Positions 44,703 through 58,033 are shown, numbered from the stretch's first letter. The stretch: 64,000 nt of DNA from Alisma plantago-aquatica (GCA_963693085.1 OY856409.1:1332388415-1332452414); one strand, 5' to 3'. Notes: a model not told the origin generated them from the letters alone. Numbers and translations are program-made.

Positions 44703-47390
44703 TTAAGTGAAAAGAGCAGGGTATTTCCTTCTCATCTCATCCTCTAGTTCCCAAGTGGCTTCTTCAACACCACGATGGTTCCAGAGGACTTTTACAAGGC
44801 TTATATCTTTCTTCTTTAACTTTTTAATTCTGTTATCTAGGATTGACACTGGTCCCTCCTCATATGTTATATCTTCATTCAATTCTACTTCCATAGGTTG
44901 TAGAACTGACTCGGTGTCGGGGTGACATTTCCTCAGCATGGAAATGTGAAACACAGGGTGTAACTTATGCAACTCCTGAGGTAACTCTAGTCTATAGGCC
45001 ACCTTTCCAACTCTTTCAACAATTGGATAAGGTCCCATAAATCTAGGAGCTAACTTCCCTTTCCTTCCAAAATGAAGGACTCCTTTCCAAGGTGAGACCT
45101 TGAGATACACTCTGTCTCCAACCTGGAACTCTAGGGGTCTACGACATTTATCAGCATACGACTTATGCCTATCCTGTGCAGTCTTAAGATGTTGTTGTAT
45201 AACTTTAATCTTCTCTGTAGTTTGCTGCACAAGATCAGGACCTAACAACTGGTGCTCACCAGTCTCATACCAGCACAAGGGTGATCTACAACGTCTACCA
45301 TATAAGGCTTCATATGGTGCCATATCAATTCTATGCTGATAGCTATTGTTATAGGAAAACTCTATCAAGCTCAGATGTAGATCCCAACTCCCGGTAAACT
45401 GGAGAACACATGCTCTCAACAGATCTTCCAAGGTCTGTATAGTCCTTTCAGACTGTCCATCAGTCTGTGGATGAAAGGTTGTACTAAACCTTAACTTGGT
45501 GCCTAAAGCTCTGTGTAACTGCTCCCAAAAATGACTTATAAACTGGGGACCTCTGTCAGAAACTATAGTGACAGGAACTCCGTGCAAACGCACTATCTCT
45601 TGAACATATAACTGGGATAACCTTTCAGCAGAATAGGTTGTTTTGACAGGTAAGAAATGCACTGTCTTTGTCAACCTATCAACAACTACCCAAATGGAAT
45701 CATGTCCTTTGCTTGTCCTGGGTAGGCCAACAACAAAGTCCATGGTCACATGGTCCCACTTCCACTGTGGTATGGGTAAGGGTTGCATTTCTCCTGCAGG
45801 TTTCTGGTGCTCAGCCTTGACCTGCTGACACACAAGACACCTTAGAACAAACTCAGCTACATCCTTCTTCATCCCAGGCCACCAATACATATCTTTCAAG
45901 TTTCGATACATCTTGGTGCTCCCTGGATGCATAGCATACATCGAAGAATGAGCTTCCTCCAGAACTAACTTCCTCAGATTATCTACATCTGGTACTATCA
46001 TCCTCCCATGATAGCATGCCACCTGGTCATCTAACTCATGAAAACCATTATGTTTCTCACTACCATACTCAGATCTAATCTGTTGAACTGCAGCATCTAC
46101 TTGTTGTGCCTCCTTAATCTGCTCTTTTAGAGTAGGTTTAATCTGCATTTCAGCTAACAAACCAGCTAACAATGACACCTTCAACTGTACATTGTCTTGC
46201 CTTAAAGAGATAAGCATATCTCTCTTAGAGCATACTAAGGAGTTTAGTTGTGCTCTATCCATGGTTGATGTTGTTGATTTCCTACTCAAGGCATCAGCAA
46301 CCACATTAGCCTTCCCCGGATGGTAATCAATCGTACAATCGTAGTCCTTTATTAATTCCATCCAGCGGGGTTGTCTCATATTGAGCTCATGCTGAGAGAA
46401 GATGTACTTAAGGTTCTTATGGTCAGTGAAAATCTGAAACGTCTCCCCATAAAGATAATGTCTCCAGATCTTCAGGGCATGAACTACAGCAGCTAACTCC
46501 AGATCGTGTGTCGGATAATTTTCCTCGTGTTTCTTAAGTTGTCGGGAAGCAAAAGAAATCACTTGTTTATCCTGCATCAACACACATCCAAGTCCATTCT
46601 TGGAGGCATCACAGAAGACTACATATCCTTTTCCTTGCTCAGGTAGCACAAGCACAGGTGCACTTGTCAACCTCTCTTTCAACAACTGAAAGGACTGTTG
46701 ACACTTATCATTCCAAGAAAAAGGAGCATCTTTCCGGGTTAACTTGGTCAAAGGTGAGGCTATAGAGCTAAAGTTTTTAATAAACCTTCGATAGTAACCA
46801 GCTAACCCCAAGAAGCTTCGAATCTCCGTCGGTGTCTTCGGTTGTTCCCATTGTAGAACAGATTCTACCTTTGCAGGGTCAACACGAATTCCCGAGGCAG
46901 ATATCACATGTCCAAGAAAAGATACCTCCGGTAGCCAGAACTCACACTTGCTAAACTTAGCATACAGCTTATGTTCTCTTAGTAAGGTCAAAGCTTGGCG
47001 AAGATGTTGTTCATGCTGCTGAGCATCCTTACTATAGATCAGAATGTCATCTATGAAGACGACAATACACTGATCAAGGAAGGGTCGAAAAACTCTATTC
47101 ATGAGTTCCATAAATGCAGCTGGTGCATTGGTTAGTCCGAACGACATAACCGTGAACTCATAGTGACCATATCTTGTCCTAAAAGCAGACTTGGATATGT
47201 CACTATCCTTAATGCGGAGTTGATGATATCCAGATCTCAAATCTATCTTTGAGAAGACTGTTGCACCACGCAACTGGTCAAAAAGATCATCAATCCTCGG
47301 CAAAGGGTACTTGTTCTTTATTGTTACTTTATTAAGTTGTCTGTAGTCAATGCACAACCGCATTGACCCATCTTTCTTTCTAACAAACAA
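44703..47390 (-). CDS. Chromovirus Pol, copy B (895 codons, uninterrupted)
   Basis: This continuous frame starts just after the TGA at 47421: reverse transcriptase ([29 protein letters not shown] at residues 112-120), RNase H ([24 protein letters not shown]), and integrase with zinc domain ([10 protein letters not shown]; here CLVCQQVK, where copy A has CPVCQ), [15 protein letters not shown] and [15 protein letters not shown]. It ends with a chromodomain ([31 protein letters not shown]). All three integrase acidic motifs and the RT Asp pair are present. The Met at 47390 is only the first after the stop; natural expression would be by Gag-Pol fusion. Only the upstream TGA separates it from gag. 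Confidence 0.92.
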   Translation of the reverse strand: MFVRKKDGSMRLCIDYRQLNKVTIKNKYPLPRIDDLFDQLRGATVFSKIDLRSGYHQLRIKDSDISKSAFRTRYGHYEFTVMSFGLTNAPAAFMELMNRVFRPFLDQCIVVFIDDILIYSKDAQQHEQHLRQALTLLREHKLYAKFSKCEFWLPEVSFLGHVISASGIRVDPAKVESVLQWEQPKTPTEIRSFLGLAGYYRRFIKNFSSIASPLTKLTRKDAPFSWNDKCQQSFQLLKERLTSAPVLVLPEQGKGYVVFCDASKNGLGCVLMQDKQVISFASRQLKKHEENYPTHDLELAAVVHALKIWRHYLYGETFQIFTDHKNLKYIFSQHELNMRQPRWMELIKDYDCTIDYHPGKANVVADALSRKSTTSTMDRAQLNSLVCSKRDMLISLRQDNVQLKVSLLAGLLAEMQIKPTLKEQIKEAQQVDAAVQQIRSEYGSEKHNGFHELDDQVACYHGRMIVPDVDNLRKLVLEEAHSSMYAMHPGSTKMYRNLKDMYWWPGMKKDVAEFVLRCLVCQQVKAEHQKPAGEMQPLPIPQWKWDHVTMDFVVGLPRTSKGHDSIWVVVDRLTKTVHFLPVKTTYSAERLSQLYVQEIVRLHGVPVTIVSDRGPQFISHFWEQLHRALGTKLRFSTTFHPQTDGQSERTIQTLEDLLRACVLQFTGSWDLHLSLIEFSYNNSYQHRIDMAPYEALYGRRCRSPLCWYETGEHQLLGPDLVQQTTEKIKVIQQHLKTAQDRHKSYADKCRRPLEFQVGDRVYLKVSPWKGVLHFGRKGKLAPRFMGPYPIVERVGKVAYRLELPQELHKLHPVFHISMLRKCHPDTESVLQPMEVELNEDITYEEGPVSILDNRIKKLKKKDISLVKVLWNHRGVEEATWELEDEMRRKYPALFT

Positions 47391-47420
47391 GACCGGAGCA
47401 CCCCAAGGTGAAGTGCTCGG

Positions 47421-49337
47421 TCAGATAAAACCCTTCTCAAGTAACTCTTGAAGCTGTTTCTTGAGTTCTGCCATCTCGGCAGGCGCCATCCTATACGGTG
47501 TCTGGGCTATGGGTTTCGTATCTGGGACCAAATTGATCTCAAAATCAATCTCCCGAGGTGGTGGCATACCAGGAAGTTCTTCAGGAAACATATTCTTGAA
47601 TTCCCTGACTATAGGAACTTCAACAGGGTTGGGACTCTCCTTGGTAACATCTATCACATGGGCCAAGAATGCATAACACCCTTGCCTCAACAGCTTATCA
47701 GCAACCATAGCTGATACAAGACAGGTGGGCAGAATCTTTCTTTCTCCTTGAAAGATCCATGTGTTGCTTTCATCAGCAAACACTGCCAACTTGGACTCAC
47801 AATCCAAGACAACTCTATACCTTTCTAAGGTATCCATCCCGAGGATTACATCAAATCCTTGCATATCAAGCGGTATAAGGTCCACTTGGATGCGATGCTT
47901 AGAAAAGAAGAGGATGCAGGGAGAGCATACTTCCTGCAAAACAGCAGACCCACTCAACGGAGTCTCCAACAACAAACTATCTACCCTATGACTAACTGTC
48001 ATATTGCAGTTACGAATCACTCTTCGAGTGATGAAAGAGTGCGTAGCACCCGGGTCAATCAGATTAGATACTACACAAGATTTAGACATATCAGAATATA
48101 AAAGTTCCATCTGACCTGTCACCACTTGTGGATCGACCACTGCCTCTGGTGGGTTCATAGCATAGAACCTTGTTGTAGCCTGTTGTTGAGGTGGTGCTGA
48201 TGATCCAGCTTGAGACGCTTGCCCGCGTCCTCGAGCTGCTCCTTGAGATTGCCTTCCCTGTGATCCCTGTTGACCTTGTCTCGGAGGCTGTGTCACACTG
48301 ACAGGCTTAGATCGGCAGTCCTTCATCAAATGTCCCACCTTACCACAGTTGTAGCAGCTTCTCTCTTGTGGTCTTGGTGGTCCAGTAACTGACATTGATG
48401 CAGAACTCTGAGTCTCCCGAGGTGATTGTCCTCGTCCTCTACCTCTACTTGGAGACCACTGAGTCTGAGAACTAGATCTAGGTGGTGGAGGGTTAGGTGT
48501 AGAGGATCTAGGCTTCTTAAAGTCCCTAGATGAAGAACCCTGGAACTGTGGATATCTTTTCTGAGTTTGCCTCTTCTCAACCACAGATCTCTCTATCCTT
48601 CGGACTGACTCAACGAAGGTAGAGAATCTCTCTCGGTTTTCTAAGGCAGACACAGGGGTAGTCATATCAGCATTCAAACCCCTCTCAAAACTCATGATTC
48701 TTTCTTCTTCTGTGGCAGCCATGTGCGGACAAAACCGCAACAACTCCATGAACTTAGCTTCATATTCGCTAATGTTCATCATGCCCTGCCTCAGTCTCTC
48801 AAACTGAGAGATCTTCTCGTCTAGGAAGGTCTTTGGGAAATATCTATGAACAAATTCCCGCCGAAAGTCTTCCCACGAGATCTCCATTCCAGGTCTTTTC
48901 TGCTCTTCCATTGTCCACCAATGACCAGCACTGCCTTTGAGAAGATAGACAGCATGTCTAACCTTCTCAGCCTCCGGGATATTAAGAATCCTGAAAGCCT
49001 TCTCCAACTCTGTTAACCACAGATCAGCATCTGCGGGGTCGGCAGTCCCAAAGTACTCGGTAGCTCCGACACGACGAAGTCGCTCGAACGTCTTACCGAT
49101 ACCTTGTCTTTCAGGCTGGGCAGGTGCCCTAGGTGCAGGCATGGGCATCCTGTCGGTGATGTGTGTCATGGCAGTCATAAACTGTCCGAACATAGTTTGA
49201 ACAGCTGGGTTACCCATATCGGCTGGGTCAAACTGGGGTGGTTCAGGTGCAGGTCGTTCTATTTCAGGAACCCTTGCACCGCCTCGAGGTGCACTAGCAC
49301 TACTCTCTGCCACGTACTCATCATGTGGCTCTGCCAT
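47421..49337 (-). CDS. Chromovirus Gag-protease, copy B (638 codons)
   Basis: It begins MAEPHDEYVAESSASAPRGG. It carries the Gag core (about residues 90-250), an SR/G-rich linker, the knuckle CYNCGKVGHLMKDC, a Gln-rich stretch and a retropepsin-like domain with LIDPGATHSFI and VILGMDTLERY. It ends at TGA 47421-47423, in frame with the Pol ORF. Both copies have TGA at the identical site. Family members generally read Arg-Pro-Ser after Phe-Ile here, so CGA-to-TGA change is likely; programmed readthrough is the alternative. It differs from copy A by Lys/Arg, Thr/Ala and Asp/Asn changes only. Confidence 0.9.
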   Translation of the reverse strand: MAEPHDEYVAESSASAPRGGARVPEIERPAPEPPQFDPADMGNPAVQTMFGQFMTAMTHITDRMPMPAPRAPAQPERQGIGKTFERLRRVGATEYFGTADPADADLWLTELEKAFRILNIPEAEKVRHAVYLLKGSAGHWWTMEEQKRPGMEISWEDFRREFVHRYFPKTFLDEKISQFERLRQGMMNISEYEAKFMELLRFCPHMAATEEERIMSFERGLNADMTTPVSALENRERFSTFVESVRRIERSVVEKRQTQKRYPQFQGSSSRDFKKPRSSTPNPPPPRSSSQTQWSPSRGRGRGQSPRETQSSASMSVTGPPRPQERSCYNCGKVGHLMKDCRSKPVSVTQPPRQGQQGSQGRQSQGAARGRGQASQAGSSAPPQQQATTRFYAMNPPEAVVDPQVVTGQMELLYSDMSKSCVVSNLIDPGATHSFITRRVIRNCNMTVSHRVDSLLLETPLSGSAVLQEVCSPCILFFSKHRIQVDLIPLDMQGFDVILGMDTLERYRVVLDCESKLAVFADESNTWIFQGERKILPTCLVSAMVADKLLRQGCYAFLAHVIDVTKESPNPVEVPIVREFKNMFPEELPGMPPPREIDFEINLVPDTKPIAQTPYRMAPAEMAELKKQLQELLEKGFI

Positions 49338-49450
49338 CCTTATGTATCTTCTTCTCCTGAGGAGCAGAAGATTCTATTAGATAAGGAAGAGATACTAAGG
49401 ATAGACTCGACATCCTAAGTCCTATGCCTCTGTAGACTCAGCGAACCTAG

Positions 49451-49463
49451 AGCTCTGATACCA
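49451..49463 (-). promoter_or_regulatory. Primer-binding site, internal region B
   Basis: In sense TGGTATCAGAGCT follows LTR 3 after ATTAAG, identical to region A. Confidence 0.9.
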
Positions 49464-49469
49464 CTTAAT

Positions 49470-52400
49470 TGTGGGCTCTGATCTCCAAACCACGATTTAA
49501 ACTTAGCGGAAGCGATTCGATTAGCAGCGGAATACCAAAAATCAGCGGAAATTAAAACTTTTTGTGGTAAAGCATTGAAACCATAAAACTTTCTTCATAA
49601 AAGGAGATAAACTGTTTACATCTCAGATAATTACTTCTTGAGTAATTATATACAACATGATACAAAATCTCAAGAACTCATAACTAAAATCTCAGACCAA
49701 AAGACTCCAAGACCTGAGAGTACAGAGGACACATAGGACTGACTCTAACTACACCACATGGAAGGCTAGATCTCCACCTGAGATTTTACTACTGCCCCTG
49801 GTGCTGCTGCTGCTGGGACTGGTCACCTGTAGACCTGTTCCTCCGTCCTCGACGTCCACCTAAAAAGTTGAAGTCTACGGGGTGAGACAATTTTACATAA
49901 TTGTCCCAGCGAGAGTTATAACTCTCCACCAGAAGCTTTATTATAACATCTCAAAGAATAACTTAAGCAGTAAAAGCTTCAAAGTATCCAACATCGGATA
50001 TAATAGTAAGCATGAGTTCAATAGTTATAAAACATGAAGACATTTGCACTATACAGTGTAATATCAATCAATCAACTCGTAGTTATCTCTAACAGGTATG
50101 CTACGCTGTGGATTATGTTTTTCAAACATTACTTTTATGCCCTGTGCAGATGAGGTTTACCACTCATACTCCAACCAATCACTGCTAAGTGCCTCGGTAT
50201 CATACTAGGTCATCGAAAGAGCCGGATTCTCATGACCTTCACCTTCCTCAGTCAGTAAGAGGATTACTTGTAGGACATCTCGTGCCTCTACTATAATAGC
50301 TTGCCAGGGTAATCTGGTCCTTCGCTATTTTAGAGTTACAGTGGCGTTCTGTACTCTCTTTGTCATCAGGAGATTTCATGTTTACCTTCCACTGATACGG
50401 ATATCTGTACTTTCTTCGTCATCAGGAGGTTTCATGTTTACCATCCACTGATACAGTATGGGATTATAGTGAAGGATTGATGGATTACACATCTACATCA
50501 AACACCTACACTAGGATGTAAGGTTCTACACATCTATATACCCCACATACTCAAAAGTATGTGATCCAGGAGTTCCCTTAGGAAAACCTGTTTCACCATC
50601 ATTTGATTTCTGACAATGATGGATCTATGATCAGGGCTCTACATTACACTTGATTAGTTAGGTACATTCAGTATTCTTTTAACATCATACATTGTTCTTC
50701 AAACAATAACATTAGCATAACAGCTATGAAAGGAGAATACTAAATGTAACAAGCCTAACTCTCATCAATCATCATTTCTCAATACATTCATCACAAGTCA
50801 TCTCTAAAGCATGACCTTGATGATAATTATGGCTCTCACAGCCCATTTTAATCCATAGATTGCTATTGACAATGCATCAGGATATATCACTATTCATAAA
50901 GCTAAAGCATGCTTTCAATGAATATAGTTTCATAATCCATACCTGGATATGATCATCATCTCATGACAACCTGCATGGTTAATTCAACTGATAATAGTAA
51001 ACAATTCATTCTAGAAGATACACTTTCAAACTCTTAGAAGAGTCAAGTTCCCCAATATTCAACAATCAGGGTTTACTATTCATATTACATGTCATTACCC
51101 TAGAATTAGGGTTTACTATTCACTCCATGGTGAATTGAACTCATAACAACATCATGTATGAGAAACATCATCATTAAAGCTCTTAAATAGGATTAAGATT
51201 CACTAAACATCATAATTAGGGTTTCCATGATCTCACATAGGTGGATCATACCCTAAACATGCACATTCATGTGTATTGAAGGTATCTTACTTGAGTTTCC
51301 ACCATAAAAGGGTACTTTCTCTCTCTTAGGATACTTTCTCTCTCCTCATACTAGTAGATGGTGACAACAACTCTCTAGATCAGGTTGGGTTAAGTCCTCA
51401 TTGACTAGCATAAGCCAAAACATCACTATCATGTGATTAGGGTTTGATTAGAACAAGGTATTACTTAATTAAACCCCTCAAGGGTACTTTGGTAATTTAC
51501 CTCATGATCACCATCATGGGTCAATTCATTAACCTCTTAGTCCCTTAATGACCTAGGTTACCATTAGGATTTAGATTAAATCACCATTGCACCAATTACA
51601 CCATCAATTGATTAAGCACAAACCACCTTGAACACCTTCAAACGGTTTCAACCTTCAACCACCAAACGGTCTTGAGACCGTTTGACCTCAAACGGTCTTG
51701 AGACCGTTTGGGTGTGTTGACCGTTTTGACTTTCAAACTGTTTGAAGCTCATGCGGTTTGAAACCGTTTGATCAAAGTATCTTGAGATCGATTGGTCCAA
51801 ACGACCTTGAGATCGTTTGAGCCCAAACGGTCTTGAGACCGTTTGGCCCCAAACGGTCTTGAGACCGTTTGGTCCAAATGGGCTCAAACCGTTTGGACCT
51901 CCAACTAGGTTCAAAAGTTACAATTGTTTATAATTAAGTATGTTGAAGCCCTCAATTGGCCAAAGCCATGTTAACCACTTATAAATTGAGTCAATTAGGA
52001 TGAACCTCAATCACTTTGGACACCAAATTAACCCTCAATTGAAAGCCAATTAGGGTTAAGTCCACCTCAAATAGGGTTTCAAATCGGATGGTCATCAATA
52101 TTCAACAATGTGAATCAATTCAAGGTTGAACCTATCAATTGACCTCCAATTGGGCCCAAACTTGGCCCAAACGGTCTTGAGATCGTTTGGACATCATCCA
52201 AACGGTCTTGAGACCGTTTGCCCAAAGTTTGACCAAAAACCAAGTCGGTTGGATTAGGGTTGAACTCCAATTAGGTCTAAAGTCAGTAATTTTATCAATT
52301 CATCAACTTAATGCAATTGGACCTTCAAACCATTAGATTATCTCAACCCTAGACCTCCAAACGGTCTTGGGTTGTGCCCAAACGGTCTTGAGACCGTTTG

Positions 52401-53765
52401 GAAGAACCCCCAAACGGTCTTGAGACCGTTTGGGTCCTTCAACCCAAAACTCAACAAGATCTATGTTTTAAAACAGCAATTTCAACCTGATTAGGGTTAG
52501 GATGTTGAAGTGCCTTCAACTCTCAATTGGTTAAGAATTAAACTTTGATTCTTTGCAGGAATGAAATTCAATATATTACCAACGGACCCTCAAACGGTCG
52601 TCCCTTGGTCAACCCTATCAAACGGTCTTGAGACCGTTTCAATCCAAACGGTCTTGCAAGGTCGTTTGAGGGCAAACGGTTTGAAACCGTTTGACCTTAA
52701 ACGGTTTGCAACCGTTTGGACCAAGAGGGTCCAAGGTCGTTTGATAAAGTAACCTAGGAATTCACGCCCATCATCTTCAACCTCTGTCAAGGTCGGTTAT
52801 TCCACCGTTTTGCTTGCAAAAGTGCAAGAAGAAGAGAGGTAGAAGAAGAACTAATTGCTAAATTGCAAGAACAAAAATATGCATATAAAGCAAGGAGTTT
52901 AGAGTTATAAAACCCGCCTAAAGGTTGTTCCTTGAGCTCCAAGCTTTCAAGCTCCAAGCTTTAATGGCGTCTTAGAGCTCCACAGGTCGGCCAAGGTGAA
53001 TTCTCCAAGGAAACGTTGGGAAGGAAAGGCTAGAAAGATAGAGCTAGGTGAGCTAGCCATGAATCCAACCTTGAAAACGAGTTTCCTCCATGAATTCAAG
53101 CAAAAGGGGTGATCCAAACTTACCTAGGACCCTTGGTCGTCCTTCTCTGCTCCAGAGCTAGCCTTGGTCGGTTGAGAAAGAAGAGAAGAAGTGAAGGAAA
53201 TGAAAGATCCGTTCACTTGTTGCAAGGGAGAAGGCTTATATACTTTAGGCCTTTTTACACCATAAGGACCTCTAAAGCATGGAATTTACATCTAAGTCCC
53301 TCCTTGCTCAAGGGCACGTCCAAACTCATCTAAACTTATGCAAAGCTCATGAAATCTCAAGATCTAAGGGTAAAGAAAGCCAACTTTCAACTAGGGTACA
53401 TACATGAAAGGTCTCCATACCCATATTAGGTGATTCTTATCACAAAGATCATTCCACAAGCTGCATCTTGATGCCCAAGCTTGGGAAATCCATCTTACCT
53501 CATCATATTCACTCATATGATGTCTTATTATCATAAGAACATCTCAACCTGTGAACATTGCGAGTTAACCCCTTTAACTGGGTAATTTGCACATAGGTCC
53601 CTGCACTACAAAACAATGCTACAACTTTACATATAAAGGAGCAAAATTGAAAGTAAATGTTCCTGAGGAACTTAATGACATGCCAGGGAGTATTCACAAG
53701 TATATAATTACATATTTAGGCAAAGCTTCCAGGGTTAGGTTATAACCCAGGTCAGGGATGTTACA
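49470..53765 (-). repeat. Chromovirus LTR 3 (outer 5' LTR)
   Basis: This 4296-bp LTR has two palindrome units in the first cluster (51663-51709) but an extra unit in the second (51826-51871, two where LTRs 1 and 2 have one). Its palindrome field is 51659-52745. The sense TATA box is at 53235-53242. The outer edge abuts the TSD GCAAG (53766-53770). Confidence 0.92.
49789..49950 (-). CDS. 53-codon reading frame in LTR 3
   Basis: This is the third copy of the frame described at 31565-31726, unchanged. If any of the three is expressed it should be this one, because LTR 3 drives region B with its intact Pol frame. Confidence 0.35.
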   Translation of the reverse strand, partial: DVIIKLLVESYNSRWDNYVKLSHPVDFNFLGGRRGRRNRSTGDQSQQQQHQGQ

Positions 53766-53770
53766 GCAAG

Positions 53771-54834
53771 TGCATCGTAAACTATGCAAGGATTGTAAAG
53801 TGATTCCAGGCAAAGAACTCGCGACCCAACACAGGTTGGTGGTTTTGGATATTGACATGAAGATTAATAAAGGCAAGCATAATAGAAACCAAGATAGCAG
53901 GATCAAGTATTGGAATCTTAAAGGAAAAAGAAATTGACTTTTCATGATAAACTAATCAAGGAGGGAACATGGAACTTGGAGTCTAATGTTAATACTATGT
54001 AGCATAACATGAGCTCCTACATAACAAAACTTGCCAAAGAGGTTTTGGGGGAGTCTAAAGGTCATGGGCCTCCACAGAAAGAGACTTGGTGGTGGAATGA
54101 TGAAGTACAGAAGGCTATCAAATTGAAAAGGGAGATTTATAAGAACTTGCCCACATCTCGAGATGATGCAGCGTTCCAGAGATACAAGCAAGCAAAGAAA
54201 GAAGCTAAAATGGTTGTTCAGGAGGCAAGGTCTAGATACTTTGATGATATTTATAAGAAGTTGAACAGAAGAGGAGGAAAAAGATATATATAAAATGGCT
54301 CGTATAAGAGAAAGTAAAGGAAGAGACTTGAGTCAGGTAAAATGTATTAAGAATGAAGATGGTAGAGTGTTCGTGAAGGATGATGATATCAAGAACCAAT
54401 GGAGAAATTACTTCCATAAGCTTTTCAATGAAGATATTGTAAATAATGTTAACGACTCGTATGACATGAATACAAGAGATATCATTTACACACGACGAGT
54501 TTCACCATTTGAGGTCAAAAATGCTTTGAAAAAGATGAAAATGAGAAAGGCATGCGGACCAGACGGTATTCCCATTGATGCATGGAAGAGTATGGGGGAT
54601 GAAGGAGTTATGTGGTTAACAAATTTCTTTAACAAGATCATGAAGACCAAGAAGATGTCGGATGAGTGGAGAAATAGTACAATAGTCCCCATCTACAAGA
54701 ACAAAGGTGACGTTCAGAGCTGTACAAATTACAGAGGTATCAAGCTGATGAGTCACACGATGAAGCTTTGGGAGAGGATTATTGAGCAGAGGTTAAGATC
54801 TATAACACAGGTATCAAACAACCAATTTGGTTTC
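53771..54834 (+). pseudogene. LINE 2 piece 3: linker and N-terminal reverse transcriptase
   Basis: This resumes at the exact point lost at 31245 (KDCKVIPGKELATQHRLVVL). Frames then vary: 54009-54293 has TWWWNDEVQKAIKLKREIY, and 54295-54834 has [59 protein letters not shown] and [20 protein letters not shown]. Here LINE homology stops at GTTTC, the TSD of the hAT element. RT motif A and the catalytic pair are in piece 4. Confidence 0.9.
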
Positions 54835-55155
54835 CTGCAAGGAAAGAGATATCGCTGGTATCGTCGGTATACCGGTCGAAATACCGATATCGACGCCATC
54901 GGGCATCGATTTGAGCAAGTCTGCCGCTGGTACCGCAAATATCAGTATACCGGTGAACTTACCGGTAAAACTGCCACTTACCGCCGAAAACCGAGGGTTA
55001 CCGCTGCAAAAAGCCCACTTACGGGCGATACAGGCGGTATGCCGCCCGGCATGCCGATTTACACGAACCTGTTGCTTGCTACTGCTATTTGAGTGGAGCA
55101 ACTTGGAGATTTGAGGCGATTTCTTTCCTTGAAGCTCTAATCAGCCTTGATCAAG

Positions 55156-55900
55156 GTATGTTTTCTTAATTTCTTTCATTTCTCATCTTCTCTAAGCCTC
55201 CCCTCTCTATTTCCTTCTATTTTCACCATAGAACTTCTCCAAAATTCTCTAAATACATCCAAAATCTAGATCTACTCCAAAAAACTTAGGATTAATGCTA
55301 TTTAACAATAGATCTATGATTATTTTATGTAGATATACTAATGTATCACTAGATCTACTACTATTAATTAATATTATCACATAATTTCACTAATTCATAT
55401 AAAATTCGTATTAATACAATAAGTACTATTAATAATACGTATCTAACTTAGGTTTAGTAGAAAAAGTTGTACCAAATACTAATATGAACAAATACAAACA
55501 AAAATATAGTACAAATATATATATTTTTCATTTATTAAAAATGCTGAAAATTCAAAAAATGCATTTTTTTGTTTTTTCTACAGATTTATGTGTGTTAGTG
55601 TAATACAAGATGGAATGAGTAATTTGTAACACATCACTTGCCTTAATACTAGATAAATGAGAGATTTTTTATTTTTTAAAATAATTTCAGACTTTTTTTA
55701 TTTATTTAACCCTTTTTCTTGTTAATAAAAATCTTAAAAAATATTGTGTTTGCTTCTATAGATACATGTAACATTTATACAGTTAAAGTATTGTTTTTTA
55801 TTCTATAATACATAAAATAGAATAATTTCTTCATTTCTTGCAACTTAATGGGTTATTAATTTCATACACCTAATTTTTGTTTGTCTTTGTCTTTTTGCAG
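55156..55900 (+). other. Intron in the 5' UTR of the hAT transposase gene
   Basis: A donor CAAG/GTATGT at 55155-55160 and an acceptor CTTTTTGCAG ending at 55900 bound an AT-rich stretch without open frames. The transposase ATG (55923) comes 22 bases after the acceptor. Inferred from splice consensus only. Confidence 0.55.
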
Positions 55901-58033
55901 TGTTGACTTTTGATTTGAGAAGATGTCTTCAAGCAATGGTGAGGGTGTTGGGGCCGGTAATGTTGGAGCTAAGGATGTGGATTTTGCATGGAATCACTGC
56001 ACGCCTGTTGACGGGAGAAAGATAATTTGCAATTACTGCAAGAAGACACTTGGTGGAGGGGGGATTACTAAATTTAAACGTCACATTACTGGTGGTGACA
56101 AAAATGTGGCAATGTGCCAAAGGTGTCCCCAAAGTGTTATAGATGATTTCAAGAAACTGATGGGCGCAAAGAAACAAAAACAACAAAAGATGAAGGAGGT
56201 TGAAAGGGCTTATACAGATACATTATTTGATGTTAGGCCCACAGGTTCTTCTGCTGAATCTGATGATGATATTGGATATCCTCCTGAATGTGATACAGCT
56301 TATTCACGTCGTATGTATAGACGTGCTATTAGAGATTCTCGTAGAAGTGAGTGGGAAAGGGAGGAGGCAGCTTGAATTAGAAGGAGGTATGGGCCATCTG
56401 GTGCAGGTGGAGGCAGTGGGACTGCACGTATTCCTATTGTTGAGCTAGATGACGACGATGAAGACCAAGTTGGTTATGGTAAAAGGAAGAAAGGAGGCAT
56501 TGATACACTTTTCCGTTCTGCTAGTGTGAGACTGAGGAATGTTGATGAACCAGGGGCTAGGAAGCCTGAGGCTAGGCAAAAAAGCCTCAAAGCAATGTTT
56601 ACTGGTGCAAAAGAAAAGATTGGCAAGGCAGTGGGTAAGTTCTTCTTTTCTCATGGTATACTTGCACATGTTGCAATTGAACCCTATCTGCAGCATATGA
56701 TAGATGTGATAGGGGAGTCTGGTAGGGACATCAAGGCCCCCAGTTCATATGAATTAATGAACAAGTATCTTCCACTAGAGAACAAGGATCTACAAGCATG
56801 GATTTCAGACCAAAAACACATGTGGGCTGAATATGGCGTCACGCTTATGTGTGATGGGTGGACTAGTGGAAATAGAAGACAAATTATCAACTTTCTTGCA
56901 TATTGTCGTGGATCCACAGTTTTTCTAAATTCTATTGATGCTTCAGGTGAGGTCAGGAACCACATATACCTAAAGAAATTAATGAAGACATACATGAAGC
57001 AAATTGGTGTGGAGAATGTGGTGCAGAATGTTACTAATAATGCTACTGCCTTTAAGAAGGCCGGCGAGAGTTTAATGAAGAAATATCCGGTCTACTGGAC
57101 ACCATGTGCTGCCCACTGCATAGATCTCATTCTGAAGGACATGGGATCAATTAATTTCATCAAATATGTCGTCATTGATGGTAGGTTGATAACGGGATTC
57201 ATCTACAACCATTCTTTTCTGCTAAATGCCATGAGGCGACCTGAGTACTTTGGTGGTGATCTTATTTGAACAGGGGCAACTAGATTTGCAACAAATTTTC
57301 TTGTCTTACAATCGTTAAAGTCCAAAAAAGATGGACTTAGAAGGCTCTTCAATGGAGTGGAGTGGACCTCCATGAAGGAGCACAACACCCCTGTTGGCAA
57401 AAGAATTGAGGAGTTGATTGCCAGCCGACCTTTTTGGGATAAGGTTACTAGAGTGCTGAAAATAATGGAACCCATTCTCAAAGTATTGAGGCTCGTAGAT
57501 GGTGACAAAACTGCAACAATGCCTTTCCTTTATGATGCAATGACCTCAATGGGGGACAATATCAAAGAAGCAGCTCCTAGGTCCAATGAGCAATACATAA
57601 AAATTTATGAGAATCGTTTTTGCATCCATTGCATAAAGCAAGTATATGATTCTCTCAATGACTCAATTATATTCTAACTTCTAAGTTATTGGTCTAATTC
57701 ATACTTGTCTACAATAAAATGTCATTCTAATTTCCTTATATATATTTGTGACAGCTTACTATTTGAATCCAAGGTTCCAATACTCACGAACACTAGGCTT
57801 GAATGCGACTCTAATGAATGTAGTGAGAGAAGTCACTAACAAGTTCATTACCTCTCCAGAAGAGCGATTGCTAGTACTAGAAGAGGTATATAACTATATG
57901 ACTTAGTTACATTCTTTATTTCTCATTATTCTTTCCTTTGATTTCACCATCTTAATATTGTATATATTATTTTTGCAGTTGCGCCAGTTTCGTGAAAGCA
58001 CTGGATGCTTTGGCCATCCAAATGCGATTGTTG

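Larger units (their letters stand above)
31246..53765 (-). mobile_element. Tandem Tekay/Del-like chromovirus: LTR-internal-LTR-internal-LTR
   Basis: The array has three LTRs (4270, 4320 and 4296 bp) and two internal regions of 4817 bp, all minus strand. Sense ends are TGTAACATCCC...CCCACA. Only the outermost ends carry the TSD GCAAG (31241-31245 and 53766-53770), and no TSD flanks the middle LTR. The array sits in LINE 2. Internal regions are nearly identical; I see roughly a dozen amino-acid differences. This structure is best explained by unequal recombination between LTRs of one insertion, not two insertions. Confidence 0.93.

Noticed and set aside
54835..55092. LINE reverse transcriptase continuing to 55092
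   Set aside because: The open frame runs on by chance into the hAT subterminal repeats; RTE homology stops at 54834.
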